Shown one piece after another: positions 6,155 to 13,350 of a DNA stretch of 49,831 nucleotides. Positions within the stretch are counted from its first letter, which is position 1. Each line of letters opens with the position of its first letter. The notes under the pieces were generated by a model, which saw only the letters and a list, made by a program, of their open reading frames with translations, did not search any database and was not told the DNA's origin. A program made the translations under genes and the position numbers. Source of the DNA: a virus; the IMG/VR virus record IMGVR_UViG_3300046780_001027, positions 1 through 49,831 of that record. One strand, 5' to 3'.

Positions 6155-7275
6155 GCTTCCCTCCTCGCCCCATCCAGGGCGTGCACGTTGTTCTCCTCGG
6201 CCTCTCCGATCCGCGGCACCAACGCCACGGCGGCGACCAATGGGAGCGCGTCGGGACCGACGTAGCGGGACCGCACGCCGGTCGAATGTCCCACCAAGAA
6301 CTTCACGGCTTCGTCGTCGGCGCCGGCCCGTTTCAGCCCCGACTGGAAGCCCGCCCGGAACGCGTGGTGGGCGCAGCCATCCCACACCGCTGGGTCGACA
6401 CCGGCTCGAGCCCAGGCGCGTTGGGCGTCTCGAGCGCGAGCCTCGCGACGCTCGCGCTCGCAGGGCACCACGAACCCCTCCCGACGTCCCCAGCCCGCGA
6501 GGATCGCCATCAGCACCGGAGCCACTGGCACCCACCGCCCGCGCTTCTCCTGCCGCGACTTCCCGAGCTCGGGCCGAACGTGCAACAGGGGGACCTCGAG
6601 GTCGAGCCGCAGATCGTCCCACCGGATCCCGAGCGCCTGCGAGACGCGGAGCCCCGTGCAGCGCATCACGACGTAGAGGTCCTGCTGCCACCCGTCGGCA
6701 GCCTCGATCGCGTCGTCCATCTGCGTCCAGGTGGGGGCCCGCTTCTCCGGCGACGGGGCCCGCTTCAGTCCCAACGAGTCGGGCTGCGGTACCCCGTGGT
6801 AGTCGCCGCGGGCCTGCCGCTGCCAGGCCCAGGACCAGCAGAGCTCGATCGCCGCGAAGTGCTTCTGGATCGTGTTGGGCCCGCGGCCGTGCAGGTGGCG
6901 CCCGGTCTCCGTGGCGGCGAGGTGGCGCTGGTAGTCCGAGAGTAGCGCGAACGAGAGCGCGTCAACGTCCCGATCCCCGACCCAGTCGCGGAAGAGGCGC
7001 AGGTGCTGGGCGTAGTTCCGCGTCGTCCCGGTCGCGTTGCGGCGCGCGCTGTCCGCGATGAAGCCTTCGAGGACCGTCCTCAACGACGTCGGGCCAGTTC
7101 GTCGAGCAGGCTCGTAGCGGCCGTACCGCTCGATCGCCCGGTCGATCTCTTCGGCGAGCGCGTGCGCGGCCCGCTCGGTGCTGACGCTGGTCTGGTGGGC
7201 TCGGGAGCCGCGTCCACCGTCGCGCCATCGGACGACCCAGGCGTCCCCCCGTTGCTTGACGCTCGCCACCGGCAT
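6151..7275 (-). CDS. int: Tyrosine site-specific integrase
   Basis: A 374-aa tyrosine recombinase. N-terminal arm-binding region (ASVKQRGDAWVVRWRDGG), SAM-like core-binding domain (about 70-160), and catalytic domain with Arg in CTGLRVSQALG (about 206), Lys near GKSRQEKRG (about 238), HHAFRAG (His-x-x-Arg, about 305), GHSTGVRSRY with the catalytic Tyr near 336. The ATG at 7275 is chosen for its GAGGAGG site; an upstream in-frame ATG at 7314 has none. It lies next to attP and downstream of an excisionase-like gene. Confidence 0.9.
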   Translation of the reverse strand: MPVASVKQRGDAWVVRWRDGGRGSRAHQTSVSTERAAHALAEEIDRAIERYGRYEPARRTGPTSLRTVLEGFIADSARRNATGTTRNYAQHLRLFRDWVGDRDVDALSFALLSDYQRHLAATETGRHLHGRGPNTIQKHFAAIELCWSWAWQRQARGDYHGVPQPDSLGLKRAPSPEKRAPTWTQMDDAIEAADGWQQDLYVVMRCTGLRVSQALGIRWDDLRLDLEVPLLHVRPELGKSRQEKRGRWVPVAPVLMAILAGWGRREGFVVPCERERREARARDAQRAWARAGVDPAVWDGCAHHAFRAGFQSGLKRAGADDEAVKFLVGHSTGVRSRYVGPDALPLVAAVALVPRIGEAEENNVHALDGARREA

Positions 7276-7460
7276 GCCTCCTCGAACCAATCGTCGATCC
7301 GATCGGCTCGCCACCGATACCTCGCGCTCCGGGTCGCGTGTACCCCCGCGTAGAGCACCCAGGCCGGGCGCTCGCAGGGGGCGCGTAGTAGTTCCACGAG
7401 GACCGTACGGGGGATCCCCAGGTGCTCGGCGACGACGTCGGTGTCGAGCCAGGGGGTCAT
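7080..7460 (-). CDS. Excisionase-like HTH protein overlapping int
   Basis: A 126-aa frame. The N-terminal half (LDTDVVAEHLGIPRTVLVEL ... YRWRADRIDDWF) resembles a MerR/excisionase-type winged helix used for DNA bending beside integrases. The C-terminal third is Ser/Pro/Arg-rich and overlaps the first 196 bases of int in another frame, which is unusually long and may be a non-functional read-through tail. The ATG at 7460 overlaps the upstream stop. The xis role is inferred from fold and position. Confidence 0.6.
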   Translation of the reverse strand: MTPWLDTDVVAEHLGIPRTVLVELLRAPCERPAWVLYAGVHATRSARYRWRADRIDDWFEEACRWRASSNGGTPGSSDGATVDAAPEPTRPASAPSGPRTRSPKRSTGRSSGTAATSLLDELARRR

Positions 7461-7540
7461 GTCGAGAACCAGCCGAGGAGTGCGATCCCGACCACGACGA
7501 TCAGCACCGTGAGGCCGCACGGCACGTCCTGGCGGATCAT
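7457..7540 (-). CDS. 27-aa membrane peptide
   Basis: The ATG at 7540 overlaps the stop of the PadR gene and its own stop overlaps the next ATG. The peptide is a short polar start (MIRQDVPCG) and a single transmembrane segment ending GWFST. Overlaps on both sides support real translation; function unknown. Confidence 0.45.
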   Translation of the reverse strand: MIRQDVPCGLTVLIVVVGIALLGWFST

Positions 7541-7842
7541 GGCCCACTCCCGACCCGATCCCGTCCGGCCGCTGTGATCCGGTAGACCCGGCGAGGCAGG
7601 CCGCCCCGCTCGGGACCGCCGGGCTCCTCCCAGCTCGTGACGAGCCCGCTCCGCTCCAGCCGGTGCAGGTGGACGTAGATCAGGCCGGTCAGATCGAGGC
7701 CCGCGCGGGCCTCCAGCCGGTCCCGCAACTGCAGGCCGTAGAGGGTGGCGTCGGCCAGCTCGTGCAGCAGCAGATCGTCGACCCGGTGCGGCGTGAACCA
7801 GGAGGCGAAGCCGCCGCGGAGCATGGCGTAGAGTTCTCTCAC
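7537..7842 (-). CDS. PadR-family transcriptional regulator
   Basis: A 101-aa winged-helix protein with the PadR pattern: LYGLQLRDRLEARAGLDLTG, then a recognition helix and wing YVHLHRLERSGLVTSWEE and the C-terminal YRITAAGRDRV. PadR proteins are small repressors that often respond to ligands or stress. It sits four bases into a membrane-peptide gene, upstream of xis/int, so it may regulate the integration module. The ATG at 7842 has GGAGGACGCC upstream. Confidence 0.75.
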   Translation of the reverse strand: MRELYAMLRGGFASWFTPHRVDDLLLHELADATLYGLQLRDRLEARAGLDLTGLIYVHLHRLERSGLVTSWEEPGGPERGGLPRRVYRITAAGRDRVGSGP

Positions 7843-7867
7843 GGCGTCCTCCTGGCCGCACGGGGGC

Positions 7868-8368
7868 TCATGCGGCCTCCACGCTGAGCCGGACCCGAGC
7901 CCGGTGCGCGGCCCTCAGGAGTCGCGCGAGCAGCCGCGCATACCGCAGCCCCGCAGACCGGTCCGTCGGCCAGCCGTAGCCGCGGGCCCCGCGCCCCCAC
8001 CCGCACGCGGCGTGACGACGCGGGGAGACCCGATCCTCGGACCCGCGCCACGCCCGCGTCCGGACCTCGAGCGAGGACCGTCGCGCGTCGAGCAGCTTGC
8101 AGGGCAGCTCGAAGGCCCAGAGCGCCGCCCAGACGGGGTCGGGAAGCTCGCGCGCGACATGCCACGCGGGATCGGGGAGTTCGCCGTCCTCGGGGTCCCA
8201 CCGGACGGTGAGGTAGACGTCGCCGCAGTCCCGACGCTGCCGACGGAGCCACCGGTAGACGGCGCGGGCCGAGACCTCGCCCGCGACGAGGTCGCCGCGG
8301 GACGCGCGCCAGGGCGGCCGACGGTCGGTCCGGGTCGGCGGGACGACGTCGGAGTAGCGGCGCCTCAC
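7868..8368 (-). CDS. 166-aa Arg-rich hypothetical protein
   Basis: The ATG at 8368 overlaps the upstream stop. The protein is Arg- and Trp-rich, beginning MRRRYSDVVPPTRTDRRPPW, with a possible small HTH (VSARAVYRWLRRQRRD). No family is recognised. The base composition matches its neighbours. Confidence 0.55.
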   Translation of the reverse strand: MRRRYSDVVPPTRTDRRPPWRASRGDLVAGEVSARAVYRWLRRQRRDCGDVYLTVRWDPEDGELPDPAWHVARELPDPVWAALWAFELPCKLLDARRSSLEVRTRAWRGSEDRVSPRRHAACGWGRGARGYGWPTDRSAGLRYARLLARLLRAAHRARVRLSVEAA

Positions 8369-8601
8369 CGCCCACCTCGCCGCGGCGTCACCCGGTACTG
8401 CGCCTCCCGGGTGCGCCCGCCCTCCGGGTACCGCCAGCGCCGCTCGACAGCGCCCAAGGCGAGCGCCGAGCCGAGTGCGGCGCCGAGCGCGGCGTCGCCC
8501 AGCCCCGCCTCACGGGCCCAGGCGGAGAGTTTCGACAGCGGCACCCAGCCGCGCAGGCGGAGGCGCGCGAGGATCGCGGTCCGGGCTTCCTCGCGGGTCA
8601 T
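8365..8601 (-). CDS. 78-aa winged-helix-like protein
   Basis: It begins MTREEARTAILARLRLRGWV with helical segments and a C-terminal beta-wing-like stretch WRYPEGGRTREAQYRVTP. The fold suggests DNA binding. The ATG and stop both overlap their neighbours by four bases in the leftward operon. Confidence 0.55.
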   Translation of the reverse strand: MTREEARTAILARLRLRGWVPLSKLSAWAREAGLGDAALGAALGSALALGAVERRWRYPEGGRTREAQYRVTPRRGGR

Positions 8602-8927
8602 GGCGACCACCCGGGGGGCCGATCCGAGCCAGGGCAGTAGTACCCACCCGGTCGCGCGTCGTGGGTGCGCAGCTTGCCGTCCTTCTCCCGGACGAGCGTC
8701 TCCCGGCCGCAGACCTGGCAGATCACCCGGCCGCGGCGCAGCGACTCGGCGGGCTTCCGCCGATCCCGCGCCCGACCCCACGCGACCAGCGACTCCTCGT
8801 GCTCGGCCTCGGCGCGATCGAGCTCGAGCCGCGCCTCGGCGAGCGCCACCTGAGCGGTGTAGAGCCGGTAGCTCGCGGCCTGGACGCTGGCCGAGCAGGA
8901 GGCGAGGTAGTCGGGTTCTGCGCTCAT
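8598..8927 (-). CDS. 109-aa coiled-coil plus zinc-ribbon-like protein
   Basis: Residues 10-60 form a Leu/Ala/Glu-rich coiled coil. The C-terminal part has CQVCGRETLV and later YYCPGSDR, giving up to three cysteines and a His for a possible metal site. No known family; perhaps a nucleic-acid-binding accessory. Confidence 0.6.
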   Translation of the reverse strand: MSAEPDYLASCSASVQAASYRLYTAQVALAEARLELDRAEAEHEESLVAWGRARDRRKPAESLRRGRVICQVCGRETLVREKDGKLRTHDARPGGYYCPGSDRPPGWSP

Positions 8928-9349
8928 CGTGCCCTCCAGGTGGCGCGGTCGAGGCGCTCGACGAGCTCAGCCGCGAGCAGCCGGCGCAGCGCGTGCCAGA
9001 CCGACGTCGGCGGGCGCCCGGTGTCGCGCGCGAGCTGCCCCCAGCTCGTGGGACCGAGGGCGCGCAGGCTGTCGAGGACATCGGTGTCGCGCACGATCCC
9101 GTCCTGGCGGCGGTAGGGCGCCCGCTGCCCGAGCCGCGCCTCCCAGCCGGGGAGCAGCGTCCACGTCGAGGGCCTGAGGCCGCAGGGGCCGGAGCCCGTG
9201 GCGAGCCCGCGCGCCCGCAACGCCTTGAGCGTGCCGCGAACAGCGCGCGGCGGGAGGCGGGCGCGCGCCGCGATCTCGGTGCTGGTCGCGGGGCCGTGCT
9301 GGAGGACCGCGAGGACCGCGCGCTGGGTGGGGCCCTGGCCGGGGTTCAT
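8924..9349 (-). CDS. Tandem winged-helix protein, 141 aa
   Basis: Two MarR-like winged-helix units are visible: residues 8-70 (AVLAVLQHGPATSTEIAARA, then LKALRARGLA) and 85-138 (VLDSLRALGPTSWGQLARDT, then LRRLLAAELVERL). Such duplicated wHTH proteins bind DNA. The target is unknown; the gene is embedded in the leftward operon with four-base overlaps. Confidence 0.65.
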   Translation of the reverse strand: MNPGQGPTQRAVLAVLQHGPATSTEIAARARLPPRAVRGTLKALRARGLATGSGPCGLRPSTWTLLPGWEARLGQRAPYRRQDGIVRDTDVLDSLRALGPTSWGQLARDTGRPPTSVWHALRRLLAAELVERLDRATWRAR

Positions 9350-9711
9350 GGCGTGCCTCCGAACAGCCCCGCCGCCCACCGCAGCGCCTCGGCCGCCGCG
9401 TGGTCGTCGGTCCCGAACAGTGCGCGCCGATCGCCGGCCCGCTGGCGCAGTTCGGCGGCTTCGCGGATCTGGAGCAGTGCGTCCGACCGCTCGTTCCGGA
9501 GTACTTCGACCAGGGCCCGGGATCCGGCGCCCTCTTCGCGCAGGATCTCGACCGCGGCGACGGCGCCGGTCCGCTCGGCCTCCAGCGCCCTGACCCGGTC
9601 GAGCAACCACGCCACGTCCTCGACCACGTCATCGAGGTCGCTGAACTCGACGGGGCCGGTGGGGCTGGTCAGGCGGGCGTGGCGGGCGCGGATCTCGTCG
9701 AGACGGGTCAT
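9346..9711 (-). CDS. 121-aa coiled-coil hypothetical protein
   Basis: It begins MTRLDEIRARHARLTSPTGP, followed by a long helix with heptads (WLLDRVRALEAERTGAVAAV). From memory, similar N-termini occur in small phage proteins of high-GC hosts. Function unknown. Start and stop overlap the neighbours. Confidence 0.6.
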   Translation of the reverse strand: MTRLDEIRARHARLTSPTGPVEFSDLDDVVEDVAWLLDRVRALEAERTGAVAAVEILREEGAGSRALVEVLRNERSDALLQIREAAELRQRAGDRRALFGTDDHAAAEALRWAAGLFGGTP

Positions 9712-10286
9712 CCGATCCTCCGGAACGCGACCCGGTAGACGGGCCACGGGTGGTCGTCGCCGTGCATCCCGAGCCACGCGGCCCCGAATGCGACGGCGTC
9801 GGGGAAGCCTTCGGCGCGCGCCTCCGCGTCATCGACCGAGAGGCGCCAGGCGGTCTCGTCGGCCGGCCCCATGGGCTGCTCGTCGTCGAGCGGCTCGGGA
9901 ATAGGGCGCGGCGAGAGCGGCCGGATCGAGACGACCTCGAGCCGCAGCCGACTCGCCCACCGTGGCATGTGGATCGAGGGGCGCCACCGGCCGGGGCCGC
10001 CCCAGATCGTCTCGGCGTCGTGCTCGCTGATCTTCCGGTTGAAGGTCCCGTCGGAGAACCAGATCGGCGCCCACGGGTGGCTGTAGCCGGCGTCTCGCGC
10101 GCGGAAGGCGATCTCGGTCGGGCTGAGGGAGCCGACGTGCTTGGGGGCCCGCCAGCGCTCGCGCACCCAGAGGTGGTCACCGGGCTCGGTCTTCGCCCAG
10201 GTTGCCCCCGTGCGGCGCGTGACGGTCTTGGACCCGTCGAGGATGGCCGCGACCATGGCGGGCTGGAAGAGGATTGGGCGACTCAT
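9708..10286 (-). CDS. ASCH-domain-like phage protein, 192 aa
   Basis: The pattern PAMVAAILDGSKTVTRR, PGDHLWVRERW, GRWRPSIHMPRWASRLRLEV is the conserved core of an ASCH-like family often found in phages. ASCH domains are thought to bind RNA or modified nucleotides. The C-terminus ends in YRVAFRRI. It may act on host RNA or nucleotide metabolism; no activity is established. Confidence 0.75.
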   Translation of the reverse strand: MSRPILFQPAMVAAILDGSKTVTRRTGATWAKTEPGDHLWVRERWRAPKHVGSLSPTEIAFRARDAGYSHPWAPIWFSDGTFNRKISEHDAETIWGGPGRWRPSIHMPRWASRLRLEVVSIRPLSPRPIPEPLDDEQPMGPADETAWRLSVDDAEARAEGFPDAVAFGAAWLGMHGDDHPWPVYRVAFRRIG

Positions 10287-10537
10287 GGCGTCACCTCGCA
10301 GACCGAGCACCCATGCGCCTGCGCGAGCGACGCCCGGCACCCCGACGACGCGCGCACCTCCCGCACCATCCGGGCGTGCCCCGCGTCGTCACACGCCGCG
10401 ACGAGCGTGCAGTCCGCCGTCCGGGCCCGCGTCTCCGGCCAGCCGGCGGGGTACAAGTCGTCTTGCTCGATCGCCGCGACGATCCAGGTCTCGCCGGTGG
10501 GACCGTGGCGGACGGTGTCGCCGATGCGGAGGGTCAT
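10283..10537 (-). CDS. 84-aa small beta-barrel-like protein
   Basis: It begins MTLRIGDTVRHGPTGETWIV, a KOW/SH3-like start, and contains five cysteines (for example CTLVAACDDAGH and HGCSVC). The ATG at 10537 has GGAGGTTGCC upstream. Function unknown. Confidence 0.6.
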   Translation of the reverse strand: MTLRIGDTVRHGPTGETWIVAAIEQDDLYPAGWPETRARTADCTLVAACDDAGHARMVREVRASSGCRASLAQAHGCSVCEVTP

Positions 10538-11307
10538 GGCAACCTCCACGCGACCAGCGGCTGGTCGGCTCGGACGTACAGGGGGTGGCGCGGCTGCCCG
10601 CTCTTCGTGACCCCGAGGCAGACCGGGCGACGCTCGCGCAGGAGCCCGGCCACCCGGCGGACGCGCGGGAGCACCCGGTCTCCGTGGCTGCCCCAGCCGA
10701 CCACGATCAGTTCGGCCTTCGCGATCTCGGCGCGCAGGTGGTCATCGTTGTTGGGCCCGACGACGTCGACGAACGTCTGGGTCAGCGCCGCGGGATCCGT
10801 CGCCCGGAACGCGAACAGGTTGCAGACCGTGACGGTCCCGCAGCCCTCGCGATCCGAGAAGCTGAGCACACGTCGGATCGTGGGGTCGTCGACCGTGGCG
10901 TCCGCGGTGCTGGGGTTGAGCATGATCCAGAGCGCCTCGGGGCCGGCGTAGTGCTGGGGCAGCGTGCGGGTGAGCGTGTAGCGGTAGGTGCCGCAGGGGG
11001 AGAGGGTGGCGCCCGTGAGCGGCTCCCACGAATCGGGCACGGGCTGGAGTTCGTCGAGCGTCCGAACCAGGTAGGCCAGCCCACGCGGGCGGATCTCCGC
11101 TCCACGCTCGACGAGGTAGTCGCGGAGCACGCGGAGCGACTCCGGCCCCTGCTGCTCGATCGGCAGGTGACGGGCCGCCAGCCACTGCTCGCGGCCCCAG
11201 GGAATCAGATCGGCAGCCACGGCGTGAACCTGGGAGGCCGCCCACGCGTCCGTGCGGAACACGGCGGACGCGAGGTCCATCGGGTGGGGGCCGCTCGGCG
11301 GGGTCAT
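10534..11307 (-). CDS. DUF1643-family protein with N-terminal extension
   Basis: A 257-aa protein. Residues about 100-257 match DUF1643: SPCGTYRYTLTRTL, WIMLNPSTADATVDDPTIRR, NLFAFRATDP, then GWGSHG and LGVTKSGQPRHPLYV. The first 95 residues form an extra helical domain not part of that family. DUF1643 proteins occur in phages and bacteria and have no established function. In operon with thyX. Confidence 0.75.
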   Translation of the reverse strand: MTPPSGPHPMDLASAVFRTDAWAASQVHAVAADLIPWGREQWLAARHLPIEQQGPESLRVLRDYLVERGAEIRPRGLAYLVRTLDELQPVPDSWEPLTGATLSPCGTYRYTLTRTLPQHYAGPEALWIMLNPSTADATVDDPTIRRVLSFSDREGCGTVTVCNLFAFRATDPAALTQTFVDVVGPNNDDHLRAEIAKAELIVVGWGSHGDRVLPRVRRVAGLLRERRPVCLGVTKSGQPRHPLYVRADQPLVAWRLP

Positions 11308-11594
11308 GGCGTCTCCTTCCGGATCTGCTCGGGCGACGTCCCGGCCACATCCGCGAGCAGGCCCGGGGCCTCCGTCGCCAGGTGGGCGGTCAGCCGCGCG
11401 AAGCCCCGCTTCTCGGTCTCGCCCGAGAACCCGCGGTAGCTCGTGCGCGCCGGGTAGACGCGCGAGGGTGGCTCGCCGGCCAGCCCCTCGAACACGAGGC
11501 ACCAGCCGAACAGGTGCAGCGTTCGGTTGACCCACCAGAGGAGTCCGGCGTCGCGGAACTCCTGCCAGGACGCTTCGCGGATGGGGCCGCTCAT
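11304..11594 (-). CDS. 96-aa hypothetical phage protein
   Basis: It contains LLWWVNRTLHLFGWCLVFE and a region ending RTSYRGFSGETEKRGFARLT. From memory this resembles small conserved phage hypotheticals; no function is known. It overlaps thyX upstream and the DUF1643 gene downstream by four bases. Confidence 0.65.
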   Translation of the reverse strand: MSGPIREASWQEFRDAGLLWWVNRTLHLFGWCLVFEGLAGEPPSRVYPARTSYRGFSGETEKRGFARLTAHLATEAPGLLADVAGTSPEQIRKETP

Positions 11595-12388
11595 GGCGTG
11601 CCTCCCCGGAAGACGGCCTCGTTCGGGAGGAGCTTCCGCGCCTGCACCCAGCCGCGGAAGTTGCCGGTGAAGCCGCTGTCCCCGGTCGCTATGGCGGCAT
11701 GCTCGAACGGCGACATGTGCCCGGACGCCTGCAGCCGGGTAGCCAGCGCCCGATCCGCGGCGGGGTCCCGCACGCCCCCGTGGGTGTTGTACGACACCCG
11801 CGCACACCGGCCCGCCGAGACCATCCAGTCGTCGCCCGGATCTCCGAACGGCAGATGCCACTCGGCGAAGTCGATCTCTCGGGGCGTCGATGCGTCCCGC
11901 GCGCTCCGCATCATCCGGGCGAGCCGCTGGAACTCCGGCTGCGCGTCGGGGTGGCAGCGGAGCGCGAAGAAGTTGTCCCACTCCGTCGCGGTGATGACGC
12001 CCGAGACGAACGAGAACGGCTCGAGGACGCGGTTGGCGAGTTGCTTGTGAACGCCGAGCAGCGCCAGGGTCTCGGCAGACCGGCAGGCGTCCCGGCAGGC
12101 GTCCATCCACGCATCCCGCGCCTGCTCGTCGCGCAGGCCGTCCAGGTCCGCGCCCGCCTGCATGCCCTTCCGGGCCGAGCCGAACGCCTCCGGGATGAAC
12201 GGGTGCTCGCGCACCGCCTCGATCCGCTTCGCCACTGGGACCGCGCGGGAGGACTCGAAGTTGCGCGAGAGCATCCGGTGCGTGTTGATCTCCGCGAGGA
12301 TGAACCGCGGGAAGCTGACGAGGTAAGTTACGAGTCGAACTCCAAGAGGAGAGATGGAGTCCGCCAAGATCCTGCATTCATACGCCAT
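11591..12388 (-). CDS. thyX: Flavin-dependent thymidylate synthase (ThyX)
   Basis: A 265-aa protein with the ThyX signature THRMLSRNFESSRAVP (36-51, the RHR-x7-S motif in a phage-type variant), the WDNFFALRCHPDAQPE segment and the C-terminal SPFEHAA. It makes dTMP from dUMP using FADH2 and methylene-tetrahydrofolate. Codons 1-21 (12326-12388) use many AT-ending codons unlike the rest, and encode a near-copy of the truncated native start at 13013-13093. An HNH endonuclease gene lies directly upstream, overlapping by 11 bases. The start ATG has GGAGGGCC upstream. Confidence 0.88.
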   Translation of the reverse strand: MAYECRILADSISPLGVRLVTYLVSFPRFILAEINTHRMLSRNFESSRAVPVAKRIEAVREHPFIPEAFGSARKGMQAGADLDGLRDEQARDAWMDACRDACRSAETLALLGVHKQLANRVLEPFSFVSGVITATEWDNFFALRCHPDAQPEFQRLARMMRSARDASTPREIDFAEWHLPFGDPGDDWMVSAGRCARVSYNTHGGVRDPAADRALATRLQASGHMSPFEHAAIATGDSGFTGNFRGWVQARKLLPNEAVFRGGTP

Positions 12389-13013
12389 GACGGCCCTCCG
12401 TGAGCGCCCGAACAACGCCCCACTTCTTGAGTCTGGCTGACAGCGATTGGCTGGTGATTCCGAGTTCGCGAGCCCACGCTGCCTGACTCAGCCTTCGCCC
12501 ATCGAACTCGATGAACTTCGTCGACCGACGGTTCTCAGCCTGCTCAGTGGCGGTCGCCCACCGACAGTTGCCCGGTTCGTATCCGCGGTCATTGTCGATT
12601 CGGTCGATCGACATCCCGGGCCCCGGCCGAGGTCCCATGTCGGCCAAGAACGCTTCGAACGAGGTCGCCCATGCCTCGCACACCGTGATCCCGCGCGCGC
12701 CATAGTTGGCGTAGCTCTCGCGGACGGGGTTGAGACACCGCGCCTTCATGGACATCCATGCATGATGCTCGGACGAGCCGGTACACCCGTGAGTCTTGCC
12801 CTTGGCGTCACCCGACGTCCTGCGACATCCACAGCTCATGAGTTGACCCGGCCTCCATTTGCGCAGGTCGCTGGCGGCCACGACACAGACGTGGCCGCAG
12901 GCGCACCGGCACTCCCATCTGGCCCCTCCATTGGAGGCGCGATCGGGAGAGAGCGCAGAGACGGTCAGGTCTCCGAACCTCTGGCCGGTCAGGTCGACGA
13001 TGCTCGCGGGCAT
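12378..13013 (-). CDS. HNH-type homing endonuclease inserted at the 5' end of thyX
   Basis: A 211-aa protein. The N-terminal zinc-ribbon-like region has CRCACGHVC and CGC (35-63). A central HNH-like motif SIDRIDNDRGYEPGNCRWA (135-153) is followed by a C-terminal HTH (LSQAAWARELGITSQSLSAR), the usual plan of phage HNH homing enzymes. Its composition is visibly less GC-rich than the flanks. The ATG at 13013 overlaps the stop of the thyX stub and uses GGAGGCCGTTG. It separates a truncated native thyX start from a recoded full-length thyX. Confidence 0.85.
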   Translation of the reverse strand: MPASIVDLTGQRFGDLTVSALSPDRASNGGARWECRCACGHVCVVAASDLRKWRPGQLMSCGCRRTSGDAKGKTHGCTGSSEHHAWMSMKARCLNPVRESYANYGARGITVCEAWATSFEAFLADMGPRPGPGMSIDRIDNDRGYEPGNCRWATATEQAENRRSTKFIEFDGRRLSQAAWARELGITSQSLSARLKKWGVVRALTEGRHGV

Positions 13014-13093
13014 CAACGGCCTCCCGTCACGAGCCGCACGCCGAGCGGGCTGACCGAGTCGGCGAGGATGCGAGCCTCGTAGCCGGGGCTCAC
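13013..13093 (-). pseudogene. thyX (fragment): Truncated native thyX 5' end
   Basis: The frame opens at a GTG (13093) overlapping the DUF3310 stop, as expected for the ancestral operon. It reads VSPGYEARILADSVSPLGVR then LVTGGR and stops. Residues 5-23 match 17 of 19 positions of the downstream ThyX N-terminus. The ORF stops just after the conserved stretch, where the endonuclease gene begins (TGATG). It is too short to be enzymatic; it might still serve translational coupling. Confidence 0.8.
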
Positions 13094-13350
13094 CGCGCAC
13101 CCCGGTACGACCGCGGATCGGGGCCCTCACCGCGCAGGAACGCCGCGAACGCCCGATACCAGCGCGCCTTCTCGCGGTCGTTCTCCGCCGGCCCCTTGTG
13201 CCCGGCCCGGAGTTCGTACTTCCGGGCGTTCCCGATGCAGAACGCGAGGCAACCCGCGTCGCCCAGCTCCTCGCGGATGATGTCGATCGCCTCGCGCCCC
13301 GTCGCCGTGTACCGGCTCGGGGCCGCGTCGAAGCCCGTGTCGTCGTTCAC
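13090..13350 (-). CDS. DUF3310-family protein, 86 aa
   Basis: The conserved pattern REAIDIIREELGDAGCLAFC, IGNARKYELRAGHKG and EKARWYRAFAAFL is typical of DUF3310 proteins of phages, sometimes compared with T7 gp1.7-type nucleotide kinases. The GTG at 13350 has GGAGGCGAA upstream. Being directly upstream of thyX, it fits a nucleotide-metabolism role. Confidence 0.75.
   Translation of the reverse strand: MNDDTGFDAAPSRYTATGREAIDIIREELGDAGCLAFCIGNARKYELRAGHKGPAENDREKARWYRAFAAFLRGEGPDPRSYRGAR

Noticed and set aside
12378-13093. Group I intron or intein interrupting thyX
   Set aside because: The downstream gene has its own complete start with an RBS, and the upstream stub ends in a stop; no splice-type structure or intein motifs are visible, so no splicing is needed.
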